A stretch of 14,732 nt of DNA from SIG469 sp964541215 (GTDB lineage Bacteria > Bacillota > Clostridia > Oscillospirales > Oscillospiraceae). The stretch spans positions 1-14,732 of the forward strand of contig CAZIPP010000031.1 in assembly GCA_964541215.1 (NCBI GenBank). Direction: 5' to 3'. A model generated the notes under the pieces. It searched no databases. It was not told where the DNA came from and saw only the letters and a program-made list of their open reading frames with translations. The position numbers were made by a program, and so were the translations under genes. Shown one piece after another: positions 1 to 6,727 of this stretch; the first letter of the stretch is position 1; each line of letters opens with the position of its first letter.

Positions 1-2
1 AT

Positions 3-78
3 TGGAGCTGGTGACGTGACTTGAACACGCGACCTGCTGATTACGAATCAGCTGCACTACCGACTGTGCTACACCAGC
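3..78 (-). tRNA. tRNA-Thr (anticodon CGU)
   Basis: Read on the minus strand this folds as a complete 76-nt cloverleaf. The 7-bp acceptor stem is GCTGGTG/CACCAGC, the D stem GCAC/GTGC, the anticodon stem GCTGA/TCAGC with loop TTCGTAA, and the T stem GCGTG/CACGT with the canonical loop TTCAAGT. The 3' CCA is encoded after a U discriminator. Anticodon CGU reads the threonine codon ACG. All stems pair, so I expect it to be functional. It lies immediately downstream of a broken tRNA that has the same anticodon loop. Confidence 0.95.
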
Positions 79-164
79 ATATAAGAACCGGCTCTCCGTC
101 AGGTTCTGTTTTTAGTTTACCACATATGCTGTCTTTTGAAAAGACGATCCTGACGAACGAAGCG

Positions 165-202
165 TTACGAATCAGCTGCTCTACCAACTGAGCTATACTA
201 GC
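165..202 (-). pseudogene. Truncated tRNA-Thr (5' half only)
   Basis: The minus strand carries a clean tRNA 5' half: acceptor strand GCTAGTA, D stem GCTC/GAGC with loop AGTTGGTA, 5' anticodon strand GCTGA, and loop TTCGTAA with anticodon CGU. The sequence then runs into unrelated DNA (CGCTTCGTTCG) with no 3' anticodon strand, T arm or acceptor partner. It resembles the intact tRNA-Thr(CGU) at 3-78, but the acceptor strand differs at two positions. It is therefore a diverged paralogue that lost its 3' half, not a recent exact copy. The break falls at the anticodon loop. Confidence 0.85.
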
Positions 203-255
203 ATTTACCTCCGATATTTTATCATAAGCCCCAATTCAAGTCAATCGAATTTTAC

Positions 256-285
256 CTTTCGGAAAGCGTATTGTTACGCCGAAAG
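256..285. other. Composite hairpin
   Basis: Outer arms CTTTCG (256-261) and CGAAAG (280-285) enclose inner arms GCGTA (266-270) and TACGC (275-279) around a TTGT loop. A GAAA bulge lies on one side. This gives 11 base pairs in 30 nt. No U-tract follows on either strand, so it does not look like an intrinsic terminator. Function unknown. Confidence 0.5.
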
Positions 286-522
286 AAACATTGAATACTT
301 TTAGTAATGAAGGGTTCTAATGATTGGAAAGCTTCAAATCGCCGGTTACTGCATTCATCGTATTCTGTCAAAGCTTGCATTCTGCTTTTGCAAACCCCGA
401 TGGACGCAATGTTCTTCTTGTCCAAACAGGTTGCGATTTGTGACTTTTTATGGCGCAAAACTGAATGCGATTCAATAATTTTAGTTTACATAATTTTATA
501 AAATAACATTCAATACAGATAG

Positions 523-552
523 TTATACACATTTTCCACAGAGTTTTCCACC
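523..552 (+). promoter_or_regulatory. Cluster of DnaA-box-like 9-mers
   Basis: TTATACACA at 523-531 matches the DnaA-box consensus TTATNCACA exactly. TTTTCCACA abuts it at 532-540, and TTTTCCACC follows at 544-552. The latter two differ from consensus but share its CCAC core. An AT-rich tract (about 480-520) lies directly upstream. Clusters like this are typical of oriC or of DnaA-regulated sites, but no dnaA, dnaN or rpmH is in the window. Calling it an origin would go beyond the evidence. Confidence 0.45.
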
Positions 553-649
553 ATCTGTTTTTCCTTGTATTACGTCATTATTTGATAAATTTTCATTTTT
601 TACAAAGCGCTGAACCTTAATTGGTGGATTTTTTCCACTTCGAAAATCG

Positions 650-678
650 TTGACATAACCAAACATTCTGGATATTTT
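650..678 (+). promoter_or_regulatory. Possible plus-strand promoter antisense to tsaD
   Basis: A perfect -35 TTGACA (650-655) is followed after exactly 17 bp by TATTTT (673-678), which matches the -10 consensus at 4 of 6 positions. Transcription would run into the tsaD terminator hairpin and then antisense to tsaD. No plus-strand gene follows. In AT-rich DNA this could be chance. Confidence 0.25.
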
Positions 679-737
679 TCCCAATTTGCATATTATGCAG
701 GTTTTATTTGCAGGAAAAGCAGCTTGAATTGCATTTG

Positions 738-783
738 CAAAAAGCTGCCATCCCCTCTGCACCAAGCTTGGGGACGGCAGCTT
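738..783 (-). terminator. Intrinsic terminator of the cysS-tsaD operon
   Basis: On the minus strand a 14-bp stem (AAGCTGCCGTCCCC with GGGGATGGCAGCTT) closes a 14-nt loop and runs into a T5 tract. The single non-Watson-Crick pair is G-U in the minus-strand RNA but would be A-C in the plus-strand RNA, so the structure is oriented for minus-strand transcripts. It begins 3 nt after the tsaD stop codon. Confidence 0.93.
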
Positions 784-786
784 ATG

Positions 787-1794
787 TTATTCTTCAACGC
801 TCAAGGTAGCTATTGCGTTCAGCTCCGGTCCGGCAGTATTGCCTGCCAGATACTCATAGTATGCCTGTGCGCCTATCATGGCTCCGTTGTCTCCGCAAAG
901 GCTCATGGGCGGCGCGTAAAGAGTCGCTCCGACCTTTGCTGCTGCCTTTTCAAAATCGGCTCTGATGCGGGAATTGGCAGCCACACCGCCCGCGATGACC
1001 AGCTTTTTGTATCCTGTCTGTTTCAGGGCTTCCATGGTTCTGGGCACAAGGGTATCGCTGACAGCTGCCTGAAACGCCGCGCACAGGGAAGGCTCATCCA
1101 CCTGCTCACCTTTTTGGGAAGCATTGTGGAGGATATTGAGTACGGCAGTTTTCAGCCCGGAAAAGGACATATCCAGCGGAGCGCCGTCTATCCTGCTTCG
1201 GGGCAGAACGTACTTAGTCTCGTCCCCTGATTTGGACAGCGCATCCAGCGCCTTACCGCCGGGATAACCCATGCCCATAACGCGGGCAACCTTATCGAAG
1301 CATTCGCCTGCGGCATCGTCTCTGGTGCTGCCCATGACCTTCATCACGGTATAATCCTGAACGTCTACTATCAGGCTGTGACCGCCGGACACCACCAGCG
1401 CCAGAAAAGGCGGCTCAAGGTCGGGAAAGGCAATATAGTTGGCGGCAATGTGACCCCTGATATGATGTACCGGTATCAGCGGCAAATCCATGGAAAAGGC
1501 TGCCGCCTTGGCAAAGCCCACGCCCACCAGCAGCGCGCCGATGAGTCCGGGAGCATATGTCACGGCAACGGCATCTATGTCGTTTTTTGTCACGCCCGCC
1601 TGAGCAAGAGCTGTATCCGCCAGCGAATATATGGCTTCAACGTGCTTGCGTGAAGCTATCTCAGGCACAACGCCGCCGTAGATCTCGTGCATGTCGGCCT
1701 GTGAAAGAATGGCGTCTGCCAGGACCGTTCTGCCGTCTTTTACAACGGCAACAGCGGTCTCATCGCAGGAGCTTTCTATTGCAAGTATGTTCAT
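787..1794 (-). CDS. tsaD: tRNA N6-threonylcarbamoyladenosine transferase TsaD
   Basis: TsaD transfers the threonylcarbamoyl group from threonylcarbamoyl-AMP to A37 of tRNAs that read ANN codons, giving t6A. In bacteria it works with TsaB and TsaE in the cytoplasm. The 335-aa product has the normal family length and the ASKHA-type start NILAIESSCDET. The HxxxH metal site is at H111/H115 (VHHIRGH), and glycine-rich nucleotide-binding segments include VVSGGHS and IAGGVAANS. GGAGGAA, 5 nt upstream, supports the ATG at 1794. The start overlaps the rimI stop by 4 nt (ATGA), so the two are translationally coupled. It is the last gene of the operon and is followed at once by a terminator. TsaB and TsaE are not in this window. 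Confidence 0.97.
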   Translation of the reverse strand: MNILAIESSCDETAVAVVKDGRTVLADAILSQADMHEIYGGVVPEIASRKHVEAIYSLADTALAQAGVTKNDIDAVAVTYAPGLIGALLVGVGFAKAAAFSMDLPLIPVHHIRGHIAANYIAFPDLEPPFLALVVSGGHSLIVDVQDYTVMKVMGSTRDDAAGECFDKVARVMGMGYPGGKALDALSKSGDETKYVLPRSRIDGAPLDMSFSGLKTAVLNILHNASQKGEQVDEPSLCAAFQAAVSDTLVPRTMEALKQTGYKKLVIAGGVAANSRIRADFEKAAAKVGATLYAPPMSLCGDNGAMIGAQAYYEYLAGNTAGPELNAIATLSVEE

Positions 1795-2243
1795 TGCTGT
1801 TCCTCCTTGAAGAACAAAGTCATTATAAGAGCGTCCTCTCTGGGGTCGGTATAATAGTTTCTGCGCTTTCCCTGCAGCGCAAAGCCAAAGGAGCGGTAAA
1901 GCCCCAGCGCAGGCTCGTTGCTTTCACGGACTTCCAGCGTAAGCAGAGTACATTCGGTGGCTTTGCAGTGATCCACCAGAGCCTGCATCAGCAGCTTTGA
2001 CACTCCCCTGCCCCGAAAGTCCGGATGAACAGCCACATTCATTACACAAGCTTCTCCAAGGACTGTCTGGCTGCCGATGTACCCGGCAATGGTCTGCCCT
2101 TCAGCAGCTACAAAATAGGCTGCAAGGGGGTTTTCAAGCTCGTCAAGTATCTGCTTTTCCGACCATGGCGTTGAAAAGCACAGTTTTTCTATTTCCGCCA
2201 GCTGAGGGCTGTGCTCAGCCGACATGGGTCTTATCTCCATCAT
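1791..2243 (-). CDS. rimI: RimI-type protein N-acetyltransferase
   Basis: This is a GNAT-fold acetyltransferase of the RimI group. In Enterobacteria RimI acetylates the N-terminal alanine of ribosomal protein S18; related enzymes can have broader targets. The 150-aa product shows the acetyl-CoA pyrophosphate-binding signature RGRG at residues 77-80 after VHPDF, the LEVRESN strand near 102-109, and the GLYRSFGF motif at 114-121. These are typical of RimI and are often seen in the gene next to tsaD. AGGAAG, 6 nt upstream, favours the first of two consecutive Met codons. The gap to the phosphatase stop is 1 nt and there is a 4-nt overlap with tsaD. The RimI assignment is firm at family level; the actual substrate is inferred. 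Confidence 0.9.
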   Translation of the reverse strand: MMEIRPMSAEHSPQLAEIEKLCFSTPWSEKQILDELENPLAAYFVAAEGQTIAGYIGSQTVLGEACVMNVAVHPDFRGRGVSKLLMQALVDHCKATECTLLTLEVRESNEPALGLYRSFGFALQGKRRNYYTDPREDALIMTLFFKEEQQ

Positions 2244-2244
2244 G

Positions 2245-2679
2245 TCAGTCTTCCTTCATATCCAGCAGCAGCCGCTTTACTGCCGAAATTATCTGCATGG
2301 CGGCAAGGTCATAATCGTTGGCAGTACCGCCGTAAGGATCGGCAATGCCGTCCTCGTCCAGCAGGGCAACTGTCCCGCCGAAATTCGGGAACATAGCCTT
2401 GACAGCGCTCATTACAGACTCTGTCATGCAGTATACGGCATCGGCTTTTTCAATGATATCCGCTGTGAGCTGCCGGGAAATGTGATTTGTTATGTCAACC
2501 CCATAGCCGTCCATGGTCTGAACAGCCAAGGCCGACGCTCCGGAGGGCATATATACCGCCACGCCTGCGGAAGATGCTTCCGCATCCACCGGCAGCTGGG
2601 GCGCCAGCTCATTGAACACAGCCTCTGCCATGGGGCTGCGGCAGGTATTTCCCGCACAGACAAAAAGAATCTTCTTCAT
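2245..2679 (-). CDS. Low-molecular-weight phosphatase, probably protein-arginine phosphatase (YwlE-like)
   Basis: The 144-aa product is a complete low-molecular-weight phosphatase. The P-loop CX5R is C8 to R14 (CAGNTCRSP), and the general-acid Asp is in the D114-P115 pair. Position 12 in the loop is threonine. In Bacillus YwlE the equivalent Thr favours phosphoarginine, whereas classical tyrosine phosphatases carry Ile (GNICRS). I therefore infer a protein-arginine phosphatase, the counterpart of a McsB-type kinase, but that kinase is not in the window and tyrosine phosphatase activity cannot be excluded. The ribosome binding site is modest (ATAGG, about 7 nt from ATG). It lies 23 nt after polA and 1 nt before rimI, within one operon. 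Confidence 0.88.
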   Translation of the reverse strand: MKKILFVCAGNTCRSPMAEAVFNELAPQLPVDAEASSAGVAVYMPSGASALAVQTMDGYGVDITNHISRQLTADIIEKADAVYCMTESVMSAVKAMFPNFGGTVALLDEDGIADPYGGTANDYDLAAMQIISAVKRLLLDMKED

Positions 2680-2702
2680 ATAAATACCTATATTATGTTA
2701 AC

Positions 2703-5345
2703 TTACTTTGCGTCGTACCAGCTTTTGCCCGCTTTGGCTTCCGCTTCAAGGGGCACTTTCAGCTCAACGACACTGCTCATTTGCCCGGTGAGTATCTCCA
2801 TAACGGCTTCCGCCTCTTCCGCGGGCGCTTCGACTATAAGTTCGTCGTGTACCTGCAGGACCAGTTTGGCTTTCAGTCCCTTTTCCTTCAAGGCTTTATG
2901 GACTCTTATCATAGCCAGCTTGATGATATCGGCGGCTGTACCCTGAATGGGGCTGTTCATAGCCATGCGTTCGGCAGCGCTTCTGACATTATAGTTGCCG
3001 GATTTCAGCTCGGGCAGCCAGCGTTTGCGGCTGAACAGGGTTGAAACATAGCCGGTCTGTTTGGCTTCCTCCACAACATTTTTCATAAACGCAGCAACAC
3101 CGGAATAGTTTTCCAGATAGCTTTCGATATACTGCCTGGCTTCGCCAAAGGAAACGCCCAGATCCTCGGACAGGGAATACTCGGAAATACCGTATACGAT
3201 GCCGAAGTTGACGGCTTTTGCGCTGCGCCGCATATGGCTCGTGACCTCGTCCTGAGCAACGCCAAACACCTGAGAAGCGGTGACACGGTGGATGTCTTCC
3301 CCCGAATTGAACGCGGCGATCATATGCTCATCATCGGCAATATGCGCCAGAACACGCAGCTCTATCTGAGAATAGTCAGCGTCCACCAGCACGTTGCCGG
3401 GAGCGGCAACAAACATTTTTCTAAGCTCCGCGCCAAGCTCGGTACGAACGGGAATGTTCTGCAAATTGGGCTCTGTGGAGCTGAGACGTCCGGTGGCGGT
3501 GGCTGTCATGTTGAAGCTGGTGTGGATACGTCCATCATCGCTGATGACCTTCAAAAGACCATCTGCATAGGTGGACTTCAGCTTGGTAAGGGTACGGTAC
3601 TCAAGGATAAGGTCGATTATGGGGTGCTTGCCCCTGAGCTTGTTCAGCACATCCACGTTGGTGGAGTAACCGGTCTTTGTCTTCTTGACGGGAGGCAGAC
3701 CAAGATCTTCAAAAAGTACGGTGCCAAGCTGCCTGGTGGAGTTTATATTGAAGCTTCCTCCGGCATACTCCCAGATGGAGTTCTGAAGATCGTTGATACG
3801 GATCGACAAGGCCTGACCAAAGGTGACAAGCTCTGCCTTGTCAACGAGAACTCCTTCATATTCCATTTCCGCAAGAACTTTGCAAAGGGGCATTTCCACC
3901 GTATTGAGAAGCTGCAGCATACCTTCCTGCTCAAGTCTGGGTTTGAGCTCTTCGGTCAGCTGATCGATAATGCCCACATGGGTAAAAAACGCCTTTAGCA
4001 TAACTGTTCTGTCTGCCAGAAGCGACGATGCCTGCTCCTGAGTGTAATCCTTTTCAGGAGGGATCTCGGTTTTAAAATAGGACATTGCCAGCTTTTCCAG
4101 ACCATAGCTGTTGGCTGAAGGGTCCAGAAGATAAGCTGCCAAAGCTGTATCAAATACAAAGCCGTCTGCGGGCAGTCCCTTTTTGAGCAGCTGCCCCATA
4201 AGCTGCTTTACATTGTGAGCATTCTTTTTGATGCGGGCAGAAAAGAGCTGAGAAAGGAAATTTTCATACTCATTTCCAAGGTTTTCTGAGAAAACGATCC
4301 ACAAATTGCAATCATGACACAGTGCCACAGCCTCCAGATCCGGAGTTGTAAGCACTGAAACGGAGTCCAGCCTTTCAAGCTCTGCCAAAAGCTCGGCAGC
4401 ACGATTTGGGCTTTGGATCTCTTCCGACACGAGCTCGGCGCAGTACGTTTCCGCGTCTTCACACTGAGCATCCTCGGCGCAAAGCCCGAACTTTTCTATC
4501 ATCTTGGAAAACTCCAGCTGAATGAAAAGCTCGTACAGGGCTTTCCTGTCCATGGTGCGATACACAGTGTCATCCACATTGAATTCCATGGGCGCCATGC
4601 AGCATATTTCTGCCAGTTCATAAGAAAGATATGCGCTTTCCTTTCCGGCTGCCAGCTTTTTGCGCACCGAATCTCTGATATCGGCGCTGTCGATATTATC
4701 ATAAACGCCGCCTAAAGAGCCGAATTTTGCCATAAGGTCTTTAGCCGTTTTTTCGCCCACTCCCGCAACACCGGGAATATTGTCGGAGCTGTCTCCCATG
4801 AGGGCTTTAAGGTCGATAAGTCCGATGGGCGCAAAGCCGTATTCCCCGGTAAAACGCTGAGGATCATACAGCTCGGTAAGGGTCTGGCTGCCTTTGGTGC
4901 GCACCAGCAGAACGGCAGTCTTGTCTGTTATAAGCTGCAGGCTGTCACGGTCGCCGGTCACGGCAACACATTCGTGACCTGCCTGCTCGCATCTGCGGGA
5001 TATGGTGCCGATAAGGTCATCTGCCTCATATCCCGGCAGCTCGTAAATGGGTATGCCCATGGCGGTCAGCACCTGCTTCATAACAGGCATCTGCACAGCC
5101 AGATCATCCGGCATCCCGCTGCGGGTCGCCTTGTACTGATCGTACCTTTCATGGCGGAAGGTGGGCTCTCTGCGGTCAAAGGTGACGCAGATGCCGTCCG
5201 GGTGCTGTTCGTCCAAAAGGCGCTGCATGATAGTCAGAAAACCGTAAACCGCGTTGGTGGGCAGTCCCTCGTGATTGGAGAGCATGCGTATACCGTAAAA
5301 CGCGCGGTTGATTATGCTGTTGCCGTCGATGACCATTATTTTCAT
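2703..5345 (-). CDS. polA: DNA polymerase I
   Basis: DNA polymerase I removes RNA primers and fills gaps in Okazaki-fragment processing and excision repair. The 880-aa product has three regions. The first is an N-terminal 5' nuclease (about 1-290; DGNS at 7-10, EADD at 108-111, GDSSDNIPGV at 184-193). The second is a degenerate 3'-5' exonuclease region (about 310-480). The third is the polymerase domain with motif A at 657-664 (catalytic D657), motif B K710 to Y718 with F714, and motif C HDE at 833-835 (catalytic D834). The DxE and NxxxD exonuclease residues of E. coli PolI are not visible, so proofreading is probably lost, as in Taq and Bacillus stearothermophilus PolI. It starts 2 nt after the MATE stop, with AGAGGT as ribosome binding site inside the end of the MATE gene. 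Confidence 0.98.
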   Translation of the reverse strand: MKIMVIDGNSIINRAFYGIRMLSNHEGLPTNAVYGFLTIMQRLLDEQHPDGICVTFDRREPTFRHERYDQYKATRSGMPDDLAVQMPVMKQVLTAMGIPIYELPGYEADDLIGTISRRCEQAGHECVAVTGDRDSLQLITDKTAVLLVRTKGSQTLTELYDPQRFTGEYGFAPIGLIDLKALMGDSSDNIPGVAGVGEKTAKDLMAKFGSLGGVYDNIDSADIRDSVRKKLAAGKESAYLSYELAEICCMAPMEFNVDDTVYRTMDRKALYELFIQLEFSKMIEKFGLCAEDAQCEDAETYCAELVSEEIQSPNRAAELLAELERLDSVSVLTTPDLEAVALCHDCNLWIVFSENLGNEYENFLSQLFSARIKKNAHNVKQLMGQLLKKGLPADGFVFDTALAAYLLDPSANSYGLEKLAMSYFKTEIPPEKDYTQEQASSLLADRTVMLKAFFTHVGIIDQLTEELKPRLEQEGMLQLLNTVEMPLCKVLAEMEYEGVLVDKAELVTFGQALSIRINDLQNSIWEYAGGSFNINSTRQLGTVLFEDLGLPPVKKTKTGYSTNVDVLNKLRGKHPIIDLILEYRTLTKLKSTYADGLLKVISDDGRIHTSFNMTATATGRLSSTEPNLQNIPVRTELGAELRKMFVAAPGNVLVDADYSQIELRVLAHIADDEHMIAAFNSGEDIHRVTASQVFGVAQDEVTSHMRRSAKAVNFGIVYGISEYSLSEDLGVSFGEARQYIESYLENYSGVAAFMKNVVEEAKQTGYVSTLFSRKRWLPELKSGNYNVRSAAERMAMNSPIQGTAADIIKLAMIRVHKALKEKGLKAKLVLQVHDELIVEAPAEEAEAVMEILTGQMSSVVELKVPLEAEAKAGKSWYDAK

Positions 5346-5347
5346 AG

Positions 5348-6727
5348 CTATACCTCTAAAGCTTCTTTTTCAAGTCTCTTCATCTCACGCCAGACGGTGA
5401 AATACATGGTGGTGGCGCAGGCTGTGCTGCCGACAACATCGGAAACCAGCTCCGCGATAAAAACTCCGTCTACCCCAAATCCGACTCTGGGCAGGATAAG
5501 GGTAAGGGGTGCGACGATGAATGTCTTTCTGAGCATGGAAAAGAAGATGGCATACTTGGATCTGCCAAGAGACACAAAGGCAGACTGACCGCCCATCTGC
5601 AATCCCATCATAAAAAAGCAGCAGAAATACAAACGCATGGAGCGAACGCCCACTGCCAGCATCTGCTCTTCGCTGTTATATATCTTTATCAGCATTTCGG
5701 GGAAAACCATCGCGATAACAGTTACCACAGAGGCAAACACAATACCTGTTATCATCATGAAACCTATGCCTTCCCGGACTCTGCGGTATTCCTTCGCGCC
5801 GTAGTTGTAGCCGATAACAGGCTCCGCTCCGCCGGCGATGCCCTGCATGGGCAGCATGAAGACCTCACGGACAGAGCTGATGATGGTCATTACGCCAACG
5901 TAAAGGTCGCCGCCGAAAAGCTGCAGCGTGGTATTTGCCGCGGTTTGGACAATGCTGTTGGTCAGCGCCATGCAGAAGCCCATTGCTCCCATGGAAAGTA
6001 TTTTGCCCACCCTTTTGATATCCAACACCATGTTTTTCAGGCGTATGCGTAAAAGGGTCTTTTTGCCCAGCAGGAATGCCATTACCCAGACCGCGGAACA
6101 GCCCTGAGCTATGACAGTTGCCAGCGCCGCTCCCTTAACGCCCATATCAAGGGCGAAAATGAATATCGGGTCAAGTATTATGTTAACCAACGCACCCAGC
6201 ATGGTGGTAAACATACCTGTCTTGCCGAAGCCCTGACAGTTGATATATCCGTTCAGACCAAGGCTGAGCATAACAAAAACGGTTCCAACCAGATATATGG
6301 ATATGTAATCCATGGCATAAACGATGGTCACATCGCTGGCGCCAAAAAAGTACAGCAGCGGTTCGCGGAAAATAAGCCCCGCCACGGTGAGTATCACACC
6401 AACGATGAGCAGCATGGTAACGGAGTGACCGATGATAGCCTCTGCTTCGTCATCATTGCCCATTCCACGCTGGATGGAGCATAGGGGAACACCGCCCAGC
6501 CCGCAAAGGCGGGCGAAGGCGGTAATCAGCGTTATCAGCGGCAGGGTTATACCAACTCCGGTGAGGGCAAGGCTGCCCACTGCCGGCATACGTCCAAGAA
6601 ACATACGGTCTACCAGATTGTACATGATATTCACCAGCTGAGCGATTATCATGGGTATACCGATGCTCAGAATATTTTGAGGTATGCTGCCCTGAGAAAA
6701 GTCATTTTGTTTTATGCCTTTTTCCAT
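5348..6727 (-). CDS. MATE-family multidrug/metabolite efflux transporter
   Basis: This is a 459-aa integral membrane protein with about twelve hydrophobic segments. It is of the MATE (multi-antimicrobial extrusion) family, whose members export cationic drugs or metabolites by Na+ or H+ antiport. Typical features are the first helix with NLVDRMFLGR (37-46), the GLGGVPLCSIQRGMGNDDEA segment at about 76-95, and the second-half repeat with GAEPVIGYNYGA. This resembles MepA-like Firmicute members. AGGGGG, 5 nt upstream, supports the ATG at 6727, which lies inside the end of cysS (16-nt overlap). The substrate cannot be told from sequence. Its place between cysS and polA in a cysteine T-box operon may be accidental. 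Confidence 0.92.
   Translation of the reverse strand: MEKGIKQNDFSQGSIPQNILSIGIPMIIAQLVNIMYNLVDRMFLGRMPAVGSLALTGVGITLPLITLITAFARLCGLGGVPLCSIQRGMGNDDEAEAIIGHSVTMLLIVGVILTVAGLIFREPLLYFFGASDVTIVYAMDYISIYLVGTVFVMLSLGLNGYINCQGFGKTGMFTTMLGALVNIILDPIFIFALDMGVKGAALATVIAQGCSAVWVMAFLLGKKTLLRIRLKNMVLDIKRVGKILSMGAMGFCMALTNSIVQTAANTTLQLFGGDLYVGVMTIISSVREVFMLPMQGIAGGAEPVIGYNYGAKEYRRVREGIGFMMITGIVFASVVTVIAMVFPEMLIKIYNSEEQMLAVGVRSMRLYFCCFFMMGLQMGGQSAFVSLGRSKYAIFFSMLRKTFIVAPLTLILPRVGFGVDGVFIAELVSDVVGSTACATTMYFTVWREMKRLEKEALEV

Larger units (their letters stand above)
203..737. other. Non-coding AT-rich spacer
   Basis: About 530 bp without a credible protein gene. The short open frames here lack ribosome binding sites or depend on TTG starts, and one starts inside the tsaD terminator. 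Visible structures are a composite hairpin at 256-285, a run of DnaA-box-like 9-mers at 523-552 next to an AT-rich tract at about 480-520, a plus-strand promoter-like pair at 650-678, and a short palindrome near 687-699. I recognise no known non-coding RNA. Confidence 0.6.

Noticed and set aside
84..113. Plus-strand hairpin AGAACC/GGTTCT followed by a T tract, as a terminator
   Set aside because: The stem is only 6 bp with a 12-nt loop, and no plus-strand gene precedes it in the window. The tRNAs here are on the minus strand.
252..501. Two short open frames on opposite strands (68 and 64 codons)
   Set aside because: They overlap each other. The minus-strand one depends on a TTG start without a ribosome binding site and ends inside the 256-285 hairpin. 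Neither resembles a known protein.
523..765. An 80-codon minus-strand open frame
   Set aside because: Its TTG start lies in the loop of the tsaD operon terminator and it would cover the DnaA-box cluster. Translation is unlikely.
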